DNA of 64,000 nucleotides, taken from the NCBI GenBank assembly GCA_017463125.1, contig JAFTPV010000005.1:62001-126000 (forward strand), given 5' to 3'. The stretch comes from Clostridia bacterium. Lineage in GTDB: Bacteria; Bacillota; Clostridia; Oscillospirales; CAG-272. This document shows, one piece after another, positions 7,224 through 16,238 of the stretch. Both the position numbers and the translations under genes were made by a program. Every line of letters starts with the position of its first letter. The stretch's first letter is position 1. The notes under the pieces are model-generated. The model did no database searches. It saw nothing but the letters and a program-made list of their open reading frames with translations, and was not told where the DNA came from.

Positions 7224-8471
7224 TCAACAATCGAGGGCTTCGAGGAATTTTTCTCTATCCTCTTTGTCATAAATAGGAACATAGAAATCTAAAAGCTCCA
7301 TTGCAGAATACATATTTCGGGTCGTGCCGGAGGAGGCTATAACGCTGGCGTTCACGTCGCTCTCTACTGTCATGTGTATTGACACGGGAGCCTTCTGTGA
7401 AAAGCCTGTACTGCTCTTCGGTAGGTAAGAAAATGCTCCGTCGGGCTTTGCAAACGTGCCTACCTTCTCGGTTGTGGCTCTTATGGCCTCGGGAGCGCCC
7501 TTGAGGAGTATTGCCATAGCCTCGTCAGCAGCAGAGTCAGCCTCTGGCGTCTTAAGACCGCGAAGAATACCGACGAGATTGCTCACCGAGTACCACGCGT
7601 TATACTGCCAACAGATAGTGCCACAGCTCTCGGGCGAGGTTATACAGTCTATCGCCGCCTTCATAGCCTTGTCAGCATTTGGGAACATTGCGCCTGCCGT
7701 ATGATATGCGCCCGATATTTTAAGCAGTGCGTTTATTGCATCGTATCCGCCCTGCACACCCCAAAGGCCCGTCTTGGGATTTTGCTTTTTGTTGAGGAAA
7801 TCCACCATCGTATCCGTAAGTCCTGCCGCGATTATCAGGGGCGCCTGCGCTACTACGTTGTTACCCGAGAAATACGCATTTGTTTCCCAATCAAACGTTT
7901 CAAGATATCTTACAAGTGCGTCTGAAGAGCGCAAATGCTCCGCGAGCTTGCCATTTTCTTCACTCGTCTTGCTTTGCGATGCGGCAAGGCGCTCAACCGC
8001 TGTTGGATATGGGTACTTGAACTTAAACTTTCTAGCCATGTCAATAGCCCACGTCATATCTCTGCCGAGCCTTGAATCCTTCTGGTACCAATTTGGGTCG
8101 CTATAGTCCCACTGCGGATGGTATATATATCCGTCCTCCGCGCTTATAAGGCTCTGACAGAAGCGCGCCATCTGCTCACGCATAGCAAGGGGCAAATCGT
8201 CAGGCTCGTCTAAAAGTCCGGTAGCTAAAAGCAGGTTTGTCGCCTGATTTGTTGACTCTATATCAGGTAAAAACGGCTCGTTGTCCCTTCCCGAATTTGA
8301 GTAATAAAAGCCGCCTATATTCTTGTCGTAAAGCCCGGCAAGCCATAGATAAACGCTCTCGCCGTATAGCTTGTAATGATCCTGCATGGCGCAGACGACC
8401 TCGTCGCCCTTGCCGCCTCTTCTTGTTACCTCTTTTTCAAGAGCTTCCCATTTTTCATTAAATTTTTTCAT
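7224..8471 (-). CDS. Cytoplasmic paralogue of the toroid domain of the large lipoprotein
   Basis: 415 aa, no signal peptide. It clearly resembles residues 240-660 of the 1804-aa lipoprotein encoded just upstream: shared GGFYYSNSGR, a LPD.ESTxQA motif, MREQ, YNAWYS and DVNAS/DVNAT followed by a GNM/RNM run. The repeated helical hairpins with Gly- and aromatic-rich turns suggest an alpha/alpha-toroid, the fold of many polysaccharide lyases, unsaturated glucuronyl hydrolases and terpene cyclases. No family-specific catalytic residues were recognised, so the reaction is unknown. A secreted and a cytosolic version side by side would suit two-stage breakdown of one glycan (inference). Start chosen with AAAGG upstream. 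Confidence 0.7.
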   Translation of the reverse strand: MKKFNEKWEALEKEVTRRGGKGDEVVCAMQDHYKLYGESVYLWLAGLYDKNIGGFYYSNSGRDNEPFLPDIESTNQATNLLLATGLLDEPDDLPLAMREQMARFCQSLISAEDGYIYHPQWDYSDPNWYQKDSRLGRDMTWAIDMARKFKFKYPYPTAVERLAASQSKTSEENGKLAEHLRSSDALVRYLETFDWETNAYFSGNNVVAQAPLIIAAGLTDTMVDFLNKKQNPKTGLWGVQGGYDAINALLKISGAYHTAGAMFPNADKAMKAAIDCITSPESCGTICWQYNAWYSVSNLVGILRGLKTPEADSAADEAMAILLKGAPEAIRATTEKVGTFAKPDGAFSYLPKSSTGFSQKAPVSIHMTVESDVNASVIASSGTTRNMYSAMELLDFYVPIYDKEDREKFLEALDC

Positions 8472-8493
8472 AATTATGTACCTTTTGGGTCTC

Positions 8494-8515
8494 GCCGAGC
8501 GCAGCCGCGCTCGGC
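8494..8515 (-). other. Perfect intergenic hairpin between the lipoprotein and its paralogue
   Basis: GCCGAGCGC/GCGCTCGGC, 9 bp with a 4-nt loop, beginning 7 nt beyond the stop of the 1804-aa gene on the transcript side. No T run follows, so it is more likely an mRNA-stabilising or processing hairpin than a terminator. Confidence 0.55.
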
Positions 8516-8521
8516 ATTTGT

Positions 8522-11500
8522 TTATTTCTCTTCATAGGACTTGCTTGTGCAGTCTATTATGAGGTTATCTACATATACCGAAGTATTCGCCGCCATAGCG
8601 TTGTCGATAAAGAAGCGTATCTCGTAAGCGAAAGCACTGTCCGTGCTTATAGTTTGAGTATAGGAGTAGGTGTCATTTACGTATATCTGCACGTAGCGCG
8701 TGCCGTCAACGTTATATACCTCAAATCTTATATTGCACCACTGACCCGGGGTGATAACCGCCGTGTCCTTCGAGCCAAGCGAGAGGCTTGTGCCATCCGA
8801 GTTTCTGTACGCTCTGACGTAATTACGGTCTACCGTATCGTCAGTATTATAATCAAGCGCAAACAGAGCGCGTTCGTCGTTTGAGTCCGAGAACATATCG
8901 CTTATCTTATAATCAAACTCAAATATCTTACAGCTTGACGTAGCGTAATCAGCAAAGTCGGCGTCGTTATGCTTATAACGGAAATACTCCTGCTTCCACT
9001 CACTGCTCGTTTTTGTTAAGACAGCCGCGCCGTCAGCATTCGCTCCCGTCGCGTAACCGTAATTTGAAAAGCCGTTAAGCGCTGCTCCCGCCGTACTGAA
9101 ATTCCAGCTCTTATAATTCGTAAGCGCGCTCTGCGCTTGCCAATAAACACCCTTACCAAGCTCAAACGTAGGCTCTATCGGCTCTGTTTCAGTACCGTCG
9201 TCGCCGCTCTGTGCGTCGCTAATATGTCCATAGAAGAGATTGTCAATCGACATTACTGAGGTGTTTTCATAGCCTGTATAGGCGTTTCGCCATACCTTGA
9301 TGCTCGTTATCAGAGCGCTTGTAGTGCCGAGACTCGTGCTTTCTCCGATTTTTACGTTGTTGACATAATAATCGGTTGTCGCGCTTCCGTCTGCAAGATA
9401 TACTATCTCAAAGCGAATGTTATACCAAGTGTCAGATAGGATAGTATTTTCCTCGCTGGCCGGAGTACTCACAGATTGCGAATAAAGGTAAAGAGTATCA
9501 GCATCGGAATTTTTACCGAATCTGAAATACTTATCTCCGCTGCCGCCGTTGATTATAAACGGAAGAAGTCGGTAGCATATTTGGTTATCGGCAATTTCAT
9601 CGGCGCTGTACGTCAGCTTCATATCAAACTCAACTACTGTGAGATAATCGGTGAGATTGCCACCCGAGGCGCCGGGACCTGAGATGGTAAGATACGACTG
9701 ACTGCTATACTTGTTTTCTGTATCCGGGTTTGTGAAAACGTTTGCGCCGTTTATTATCTCGCTCTTTCCTACATACGTATTTGTAACGGGAAGAGGCAGA
9801 GAGGAGGTTCTGTTAAAGCTTTCCTTAAGAATTGCGCCCGTGAGATTAGAGTTGTTGTAATAAACGCCCTCTCCCCCTGCGCCGCTGACAGGCTCTTCGG
9901 GTTCTTCCGGCTCTTGCGATGGGTCGTCGGGGTCGGGTGTGGGAGCTGCCGGAGCTTCCTTATCTATATGAGCGATAAATACGTTGTCCATCGCTACAAG
10001 TGTGTCGGTAGGAGTCTGTGCCTTCATGTTGACGATAAGCCTTTCGGTATACGGTGTAGTATCGTTAAGGGTTATCTCTGTGCTCTTCACTCCGTCAACG
10101 TATATTTCGGCAAGCGCGGAGTCGGACTTATAGTAGATTTCAAAGCGGATATTATGCCACTGTCCCGCCTTTATCTGCGCTGTGTCCTTCGTTCCTATGG
10201 AGAAGCTTGTGCCGTCGGTGTTTTCGACAAAGTAGGCGTAGTCAGAGCCGTCAAATCTGAACGATAGACCGTAATTGCCTGTGGCTATCGCATTAGCATA
10301 GAAATCAAGCTCGATTACCGTGCAGGGATTTGCCGTTTGTGTAGGGGTGCTCGGCGCCTTATACGTAACGTAAACCTCTTTGTTATCGTCGGCACTGTCT
10401 ATCCTTATAAACATCAAAGTCGTTTTATCCTTGATGTATTTTACACCCTTCGTTCCGGTAAGGGACGGTGCAGTTCCGTCATCAAAGCTCCACCTCTTTG
10501 CGTTTTCGGTAACTGTTCCGTTATAATAAGCTCCCTCGCCCTTTGCTGTGCCTATGTTGGTATTTGGCCCAGGGCTTACGGTTGTACCGTCCTCGCTGAC
10601 GTAAGCCTTATCTATATGAGCTATGAACATATTGTCAACGTTGATAACCGTTCCCTTGTCGACGTTCTTTTTCATATACATTATGAGTCTTGAGTTGAAG
10701 GGACTCATCTCGCCGAGTCTTACCTCGGTTGCATACTCGCCGTCAACGTAGATTTTAACTATTTCGGTATATTCGTTGATATAGTAGATCTCAAAGCGAA
10801 TATTCGCCCACTCTCCGCATTTTATCTCTGCGGTGTCTGCCTCAACAAGCGACCACGTTGTACCGTCAGAGTTCTTTACAAACCTTACGTAGTTTCCGTC
10901 GTCAAGTCTGAATGGTGCGTTATCGTAGGAGAGGTCTGCCTCGCTTACTCGGTAATCAAACTCGTATATCGAGCAGTAATTGCTATACTGTGTAAGGTCG
11001 GTGGGCGCATTAAGCTTATACTGTATGTATGTCTCGTCCGTACCCGTCTCCCCCTTGCGCTCGAATATCAACATTCCGTCAGAGCAGAACATTTTACCGT
11101 AAAGCGGTTTGGTAAGATTAGGTGAAGGATAACCCATAAAGTCATAGGTGTATCTCGTTGTAATATCCTTATACTCCGGGGCGTTAAAGTACTTGCCAAG
11201 ACCGGGGGCAGACACCACGTTGCTGTCTTTTGGAGCATCGATATTGATGTTCGGCTGCTTATCGGGGTCTGTTATCTCTTCGTAAATTGCGTTTGTCTTA
11301 TAGCAGGCAACGTTGTCGATATAATAGACCGCATTAACGTAAGACATAGCAAAGATAGATGCCTCGGTATACATATTCACAGGTGTTCCAACCTTGCCTT
11401 TAAGCCTTGCTGACGTAGAGTCGTAATAGTTGTCGGTGACGCCGGCAAGCTCTCCGTTTGCATATACCATAATTCTAACGTTTTCTTCAGTGCCGACATA

Positions 11501-13936
11501 ATACTCAACCTTTATATTGAACCACTCGTCTTTAGGAAGAGTAACACCGAAATCGTTCATGAGTCGCGGCGTGCTACCCGATGAAATATCGCAAAGATGT
11601 ATACCGGAGTTGTCAACGCTTATCATCAGCATATATGCCTTGCTTCCAAGCGTAACCTGTAAAATGTTTCCGCTGCTCGAGGACTCAATAAACATATCAA
11701 ACTCGAATACGAAGCAGGAGGCACTCAAACGAAGGCTGTTACAGTCAAACGTCAGAGTATCACCGCCCTTGTTATCCGTTTCAACTCTTAAAACGTTGCC
11801 ATTCGCTCCCTCTCTGATGTCGCCGACAACAACAGCTCCTCCCTGGGAGTTGAAGGTCAAATCCACGTACTCTGTTTTTTCGTTTACCGTTTCGTCATCA
11901 AAGATGATAAATTCAACCTCTGAATTGTCATCGTCCTTTATAACGGGATTAAGACCCTCAAGGATATCAAGATACCTCATCCAGTCGCTTTTAGTGTAAA
12001 GGGGAGGCATATAATCCTTAAGATCGAGCGCGTTAAACATATTTCCGGTTAAACCAACGATGCCTATCTCCGTTGCGTTTACGTCACCCTCATCGACCTG
12101 AGGAACAGCAACCGGCATATCGTGGCTATCGCTTACCGTACCGTAGGTAAAGTAAGAATACGAGCCGTCGTCCTTTTTGAACGCGGAGTTCTTTGACAAA
12201 GACACCGCTATCTCGTTTTGGCAGTTCTTTAGAAGATCTAAAGAAATTTTATCCGCCAAGGCAGCTCCCGCATCGGTGTCAGAGCTGTATTTCCTTAAGT
12301 TTTTGGTTATATTAGCTATCGAATACCACGCGTTATATACGAAGCAAATAGTTTTCGCTTCTTCCGCAGTGGTAAGAGTTTTTATTGCCGACCTTGCCGC
12401 CTCTTCGGGATAGGGTAACTCAGCACCAAGCTTGTTATAAAGTGCGGATATTTTCAAAAGTCCGTTCGTTCCATCGTAATCGACAACCGACTTCCAATAT
12501 CCTGTGCTTTCGTAAACGTTGTCATTAAGATATTTTATAACCGTTTCGGAGCAGGACCAATCAGCGCACTCCTCTTTTAGCTCTTTATCTCTTTTAAGAA
12601 AATCGTCTCCTTGAGAAGCAAGCTCGTCACCGCCGCCGTAGCAGTTGTTTCTAATATCGATAATGTTATTTAAGTAATTTAAGAGCGCTTCTTTAGTTTC
12701 AAGATGTGGAGTAGCCGACGAGGCAACCGCACTCACCTTTGATACAGCCTGAGCCGCAGAGTGTGAGAGCCTCATAGTAAGCGGAGTCGCTGCCGGCTGT
12801 ACCCAATGGTTATTTATAACGATTCCGTCGCCCTCAAGGTTAGGCGTATCGTACGTAGGGCTTACTCCAAGCTCGCGAAGAATATTTTCAGCATTTGAAA
12901 GATCTCTTCCGCGTCTTGCAAGCTTCTTATCCGTCATCTCCTGTCCCCACTGTATGTGGTAGAAGTATCCGTTTGGTGCTTGTGCCCCCTTGACGAAGTG
13001 CGCTATCTGCTCCCTCATCCAATCGGGCAGAGCATAACCATACGGGCTAGCCATTCCGGAGCCTGCGATAAAGTTAAGCGCCTGGCTGGTTGACTCAAGG
13101 TCAGGAAGGTATCCTTCGGTATTTCTTCCCGAGTTTGAATAATAGAATCCTCCGCCGTTTTTATAGTCGCCGTCTATTGCCGGCTCGTAAAGATTGGCAA
13201 ACCAGGATATAACATTATCGCTGTATTGAGAATAAAATTTTTGCAGCTCTTTTATAACGCCGTCAGCATATTCAGAAGCAGAAATTTCCCTGCCGTTCTT
13301 ATCACGCAGGACATCACCGCCAGTGCTGACGCGTTTTTCAATCTCTTCGCGAAGCTCCTGCCACTTTTCAGCTACCATTTCATTATCAATAGCTTCCTGA
13401 TAAGCAATGGGATCTATCAGAGCACTTGCTATCACGCCACTTTTAACGTAATATGTAGACTCATCGCCCACAAGGCTTAAAAACTTTTCCAGCGATTTAT
13501 TCAGCGCAAGCTCAAGATCAAATTTATCATTCTCGAAAGCAATCGCAACGGACGAGCCGTCAGAATAAATTACGTACTTGGTGTCACAGTCTGACTGCTT
13601 TTCAATTCTGGCAAGCTGCTTATACGCCTCGCTTGATATTGGTCTGTTTGTCTTGCCTATAACCAGCTCGTGCTGCCCGATCTCCGACTCCGTATCGCGC
13701 CTGATTACAGGAGGCTTTGAAAGATTGCCGGCAAGGTCATAGTACAGATCGTTCAGATAGGCTTTAACCTGCTCTTCCGCATACACTATCCCAAGCGTGC
13801 TTCCGGGATAATACAGGGCACCGCTCGCAGATTCTTCATTAGGCGAGGCGTCCTGCTCACCGCTCGGGGTACAGGAAGCAAGCATAGCGGTTATGCAAAT
13901 AGCCGCTAAAAGACAAACCAAAATTCGTTTTTTCAT
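8522..13936 (-). CDS. Giant surface lipoprotein: toroid domain plus five LamG-like modules
   Basis: 1804 aa. Start: ATG at 13936 with AAAGGAG upstream; an ORF extension to 13975 would bury the signal peptide. Residues 1-22 are a lipoprotein signal (LASC, Cys22). About 45-170 is a small alpha/beta domain like those preceding GH20-type domains (contains HELVIG). About 240-660 is the predicted alpha/alpha-toroid (GGFYYSNSGR, PDLESTSQA, YNAWYS). About 675-1804 holds five LamG/concanavalin-like beta-sandwich modules, most containing a W-x-N-I-R-F-E-type strand and a Y-V-D-G/N motif, with a Pro/Glu/Asp linker before the fourth. A cell-surface, probably glycan-binding and possibly glycan-cleaving protein; the catalytic class is not recognised. 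It heads the locus running to 5570. Confidence 0.8.
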   Translation of the reverse strand: MKKRILVCLLAAICITAMLASCTPSGEQDASPNEESASGALYYPGSTLGIVYAEEQVKAYLNDLYYDLAGNLSKPPVIRRDTESEIGQHELVIGKTNRPISSEAYKQLARIEKQSDCDTKYVIYSDGSSVAIAFENDKFDLELALNKSLEKFLSLVGDESTYYVKSGVIASALIDPIAYQEAIDNEMVAEKWQELREEIEKRVSTGGDVLRDKNGREISASEYADGVIKELQKFYSQYSDNVISWFANLYEPAIDGDYKNGGGFYYSNSGRNTEGYLPDLESTSQALNFIAGSGMASPYGYALPDWMREQIAHFVKGAQAPNGYFYHIQWGQEMTDKKLARRGRDLSNAENILRELGVSPTYDTPNLEGDGIVINNHWVQPAATPLTMRLSHSAAQAVSKVSAVASSATPHLETKEALLNYLNNIIDIRNNCYGGGDELASQGDDFLKRDKELKEECADWSCSETVIKYLNDNVYESTGYWKSVVDYDGTNGLLKISALYNKLGAELPYPEEAARSAIKTLTTAEEAKTICFVYNAWYSIANITKNLRKYSSDTDAGAALADKISLDLLKNCQNEIAVSLSKNSAFKKDDGSYSYFTYGTVSDSHDMPVAVPQVDEGDVNATEIGIVGLTGNMFNALDLKDYMPPLYTKSDWMRYLDILEGLNPVIKDDDNSEVEFIIFDDETVNEKTEYVDLTFNSQGGAVVVGDIREGANGNVLRVETDNKGGDTLTFDCNSLRLSASCFVFEFDMFIESSSSGNILQVTLGSKAYMLMISVDNSGIHLCDISSGSTPRLMNDFGVTLPKDEWFNIKVEYYVGTEENVRIMVYANGELAGVTDNYYDSTSARLKGKVGTPVNMYTEASIFAMSYVNAVYYIDNVACYKTNAIYEEITDPDKQPNINIDAPKDSNVVSAPGLGKYFNAPEYKDITTRYTYDFMGYPSPNLTKPLYGKMFCSDGMLIFERKGETGTDETYIQYKLNAPTDLTQYSNYCSIYEFDYRVSEADLSYDNAPFRLDDGNYVRFVKNSDGTTWSLVEADTAEIKCGEWANIRFEIYYINEYTEIVKIYVDGEYATEVRLGEMSPFNSRLIMYMKKNVDKGTVINVDNMFIAHIDKAYVSEDGTTVSPGPNTNIGTAKGEGAYYNGTVTENAKRWSFDDGTAPSLTGTKGVKYIKDKTTLMFIRIDSADDNKEVYVTYKAPSTPTQTANPCTVIELDFYANAIATGNYGLSFRFDGSDYAYFVENTDGTSFSIGTKDTAQIKAGQWHNIRFEIYYKSDSALAEIYVDGVKSTEITLNDTTPYTERLIVNMKAQTPTDTLVAMDNVFIAHIDKEAPAAPTPDPDDPSQEPEEPEEPVSGAGGEGVYYNNSNLTGAILKESFNRTSSLPLPVTNTYVGKSEIINGANVFTNPDTENKYSSQSYLTISGPGASGGNLTDYLTVVEFDMKLTYSADEIADNQICYRLLPFIINGGSGDKYFRFGKNSDADTLYLYSQSVSTPASEENTILSDTWYNIRFEIVYLADGSATTDYYVNNVKIGESTSLGTTSALITSIKVWRNAYTGYENTSVMSIDNLFYGHISDAQSGDDGTETEPIEPTFELGKGVYWQAQSALTNYKSWNFSTAGAALNGFSNYGYATGANADGAAVLTKTSSEWKQEYFRYKHNDADFADYATSSCKIFEFDYKISDMFSDSNDERALFALDYNTDDTVDRNYVRAYRNSDGTSLSLGSKDTAVITPGQWCNIRFEVYNVDGTRYVQIYVNDTYSYTQTISTDSAFAYEIRFFIDNAMAANTSVYVDNLIIDCTSKSYEEK

Positions 13937-14218
13937 AATTTTTGTTTCTCCTTTCGTAAAGAGAGCTTCTAACATTTGAACGGCAAATCAGCCGCTTACC
14001 CACAAGGCGCCAAGCACTGCAACACATTTCGGGTATATAAAATACTGAAAATATATGAGATGTTTATAGTCAGTGCCTTTCACCACTTACATTATTGCAT
14101 ATTTCGCACAAAAAAAGCAATACCCCAAAGGGCAACATTTAACATTTTGACGATTTTTGCAAACAAATCACCTATTGATATAAATTTAACGCTAAACCTA
14201 CTAAATAGGCAAAAAGAT
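13937..14218. other. Intergenic region upstream of the giant lipoprotein gene
   Basis: AT-rich, no gene supported. It should carry the minus-strand promoter for the lipoprotein operon, but I see no pair of -35/-10 boxes good enough to name; a TATATA-like box near 14033-14038 is a weak candidate. A plus-strand frame here has no ribosome site and is considered chance. Confidence 0.4.
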
Positions 14219-14222
14219 AACG

Positions 14223-14263
14223 AAAAAGCGTCCACTATGCAGAACTCTGTCATAATGAACGCT
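14223..14263 (-). terminator. Intrinsic terminator after ppa
   Basis: Thirteen-bp stem (14227-14239 with 14251-14263; two G-U pairs) extended by pairs inside the loop, then a T run on the minus strand. Confidence 0.85.
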
Positions 14264-14293
14264 TTAATTGATATTATCGAATGAGCTTATAAG

Positions 14294-14827
14294 TTATTTG
14301 CAAAAATTCTCGATATAATTGTCGATAGCTTCCTTTATTACCTTAACCGCCTCGGCTCTCGGGCTGACCTCGTTTACAGCAGTTTCCTTATGCTCGAGGC
14401 TCTTGTAGACGCTGAAGAAATGACGCATCTCGTCAAAAATGTGAGGCGGAAGCTCGTCAATTCCCTTATACTGATTGTAATTCGGGTCGTTATATGGAAT
14501 AGCTATTATTTTTTCATCGTTTCTGCCGTTATCCATCATAGAGATAACGCCTATCGGATAAGCTCTGACAAGCGACATGGGCTCTAAGGACTCGGCACAG
14601 ATGAGCAAAACGTCAAGCGGGTCGCCGTCATCACCGTAGGTTCTCGGAATAAATCCGTAATTTGCGGGATAGTGAGTAGAGGTATAGAGTATTCTGTCGA
14701 GAATTATATACCCTGTTTCCTTATCAAGCTCATACTTTTTCTTACTGCCTTTAGATATTTCGATAACGCAGATGAAATCCTCGGGTGTTATTCTCTTCGG
14801 TGAGATGTCGTGCCAGATATTTGACAT
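14294..14827 (-). CDS. ppa: Inorganic pyrophosphatase, family I
   Basis: 177 aa, the usual length for the soluble family-I enzyme that hydrolyses pyrophosphate to phosphate in the cytosol. The signature DGDPLDVLL with its three metal-binding Asp residues is present, as are the upstream HYPANYGFIPRTYGDD stretch and the later substrate-binding AIPYNDPNYNQY region. Many Clostridia use the unrelated family-II enzyme, so family I is a useful lineage mark. It lies 26 nt downstream of fucO on the same strand with no terminator between, so fucO-ppa are probably cotranscribed. A terminator follows. Confidence 0.93.
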   Translation of the reverse strand: MSNIWHDISPKRITPEDFICVIEISKGSKKKYELDKETGYIILDRILYTSTHYPANYGFIPRTYGDDGDPLDVLLICAESLEPMSLVRAYPIGVISMMDNGRNDEKIIAIPYNDPNYNQYKGIDELPPHIFDEMRHFFSVYKSLEHKETAVNEVSPRAEAVKVIKEAIDNYIENFCK

Positions 14828-14853
14828 TTTTTTATATCCTTTTTACAAATTTA

Positions 14854-15999
14854 TTAAAGCAGGCTTTTGTAGAGCGCGGTAATATCCTCAACGCTTGTTT
14901 CTCTCGGGTTGCCGGGACGGCAAGCGTCGTCGTATGCCGACTGTGCAAGGAAGGGTATGTCCTCCTCCTTAACGATATCCTTAAGATCTGCGGGAATTCC
15001 TACGTCAAGAGAAAGCTGCTTTACTGCAGAAACCGCAGCAGCTCTTGCCTCCTCGAGAGTCATATCGTCAACGCCGGTGACACCCATAGCCTTTGCGATC
15101 TCGCGGTACTTCTCACCCGTCGCGGGAGCGTTATACTCCATAACGGTGGGGAGAATTATAGCATTTGCAATACCGTGAGGAGTGTCGTAGAGAGCGCCGA
15201 GGGGGTGAGCCATAGAGTGAACTATACCAAGACCGACATTAGAGAATCCCATTCCTGCGATATACTGACCGAGTGCCATGCCCTCTCTGCCCTCGTCTGT
15301 GCCCTCAACAGCACCGCGAAGCGACTTTGCAATAATTCTAATGGCTTCAATGTGGAACATATCCGAAAGAGCCCAAGCTCCGCCTGTGATATAGCCCTCG
15401 ATAGCGTGGGTGAGAGCGTCCATGCCCGTTGCGGCAGTAAGCCCCTTCGGCATCGTGGACATCATATCGGGGTCAACAACAGCTACTACGGGAATGTCGT
15501 GAACGTCAACGCACACCATTTTTCTGTTCTTCTGCACGTCTGTAATAACGTAGTTGATAGTAACCTCTGCTGCAGTTCCCGCTGTTGTAGGAACGGCGAT
15601 GATGGGAACGCACTTGTTCTTTGTGGGGGCAACGCCCTCGAGGCTGCGCACATCGCTGAACTCGGGGTTGTTGATTATAATACCGATAGCCTTTGCGGTA
15701 TCCATAGACGAGCCTCCGCCGATAGCGATTATGCAATCAGCGCCCGACGCCTTGTATGCGGCAACACCTGCCTGCACGTTCTCAATAGTAGGGTTGGGCT
15801 TTATTTCGGAAAAGACGGAGTAATCAATCTTCGCATCGTCGAGAACCTTAAGCACCTTGCCGGTTACTCCAAATTTTATAAGATCGGGGTCGGAGGTTAC
15901 GAAGACCTTTTTGAAGCCTCTTGCATTTACCTCATCCGCAATAGCGCTTATCGCACCCTTGCCGTGATAGAATGTTTCGTTAAGTACAAATCTGTTCAT
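14854..15999 (-). CDS. fucO: Lactaldehyde reductase / 1,2-propanediol oxidoreductase (iron-containing alcohol dehydrogenase)
   Basis: 381 aa, the family length. Iron-dependent group III alcohol dehydrogenase with the NAD-binding IGGGSSMDTAKAIG, the PTTAGTAAEVTINYVITD stretch typical of FucO, and metal-site motifs MDALTHAIEGY, HSMAHPLGALYDTPHG. Close resemblance to E. coli FucO along the whole length from the opening NRF.LNET. It reduces L-lactaldehyde from fucose or rhamnose breakdown to 1,2-propanediol. No fucose genes are adjacent; it sits instead with ppa behind a strong promoter, suggesting a general redox role. Ribosome site AGAGAGG. Confidence 0.88.
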   Translation of the reverse strand: MNRFVLNETFYHGKGAISAIADEVNARGFKKVFVTSDPDLIKFGVTGKVLKVLDDAKIDYSVFSEIKPNPTIENVQAGVAAYKASGADCIIAIGGGSSMDTAKAIGIIINNPEFSDVRSLEGVAPTKNKCVPIIAVPTTAGTAAEVTINYVITDVQKNRKMVCVDVHDIPVVAVVDPDMMSTMPKGLTAATGMDALTHAIEGYITGGAWALSDMFHIEAIRIIAKSLRGAVEGTDEGREGMALGQYIAGMGFSNVGLGIVHSMAHPLGALYDTPHGIANAIILPTVMEYNAPATGEKYREIAKAMGVTGVDDMTLEEARAAAVSAVKQLSLDVGIPADLKDIVKEEDIPFLAQSAYDDACRPGNPRETSVEDITALYKSLL

Positions 16000-16033
16000 T
16001 GGTTTTACCTCTCTTTTTTATTTTTACAAGGTT

Positions 16034-16063
16034 ATTATACATTATAACAAGCGTGGATGTCAA
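16034..16063 (-). promoter_or_regulatory. Promoter of fucO-ppa
   Basis: Minus strand TTGACA (16058-16063), 18-bp spacer, TATAAT (16034-16039). Confidence 0.8.
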
Positions 16064-16068
16064 TGGTT

Positions 16069-16215
16069 TTAACAAAGTTTGTCAAAAAAATAACAATTTA
16101 TTTTACAGTCCGAAAATCCACCGCCCGATAGCGCCCGATACCATATCATATCCCGTCGCGGTAAGATGCTGTCACCGTCAAAAATTATTTTCTTTCCTAA
16201 AAGATGGTTTTCCAT
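16069..16215 (-). pseudogene. Remnant of an SGNH/GDSL hydrolase gene
   Basis: After the rnmV-like stop there is a good ribosome site (GGGAGAG) and an ATG at 16215. The 48-residue frame begins MENHLLGKKIIFDGDSI, matching the N-terminus of SGNH hydrolases (KKI.F.GDSI with the nucleophile Ser). The rest does not look like the family and stops soon; a neighbouring frame reads on with GYDMVSGAIGRWIFGL, which hints at a frameshift followed by deletion. Probably a truncated gene remnant left at the end of the maf-nth-rnmV operon. It could instead be a short real peptide. Confidence 0.45.
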
Positions 16216-16238
16216 TTTATTCTCTCCCAAATTTGTTT

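Noticed and set aside
13976-14284. 102-codon plus-strand frame in the gap upstream of the giant lipoprotein
   Set aside because: No ribosome site, no recognisable sequence, and it runs through the ppa terminator hairpin.
14785-16047. 420-codon open frame on the plus strand opposite fucO and ppa
   Set aside because: It is the antisense of two clearly identified genes, with no ribosome site and implausible composition.
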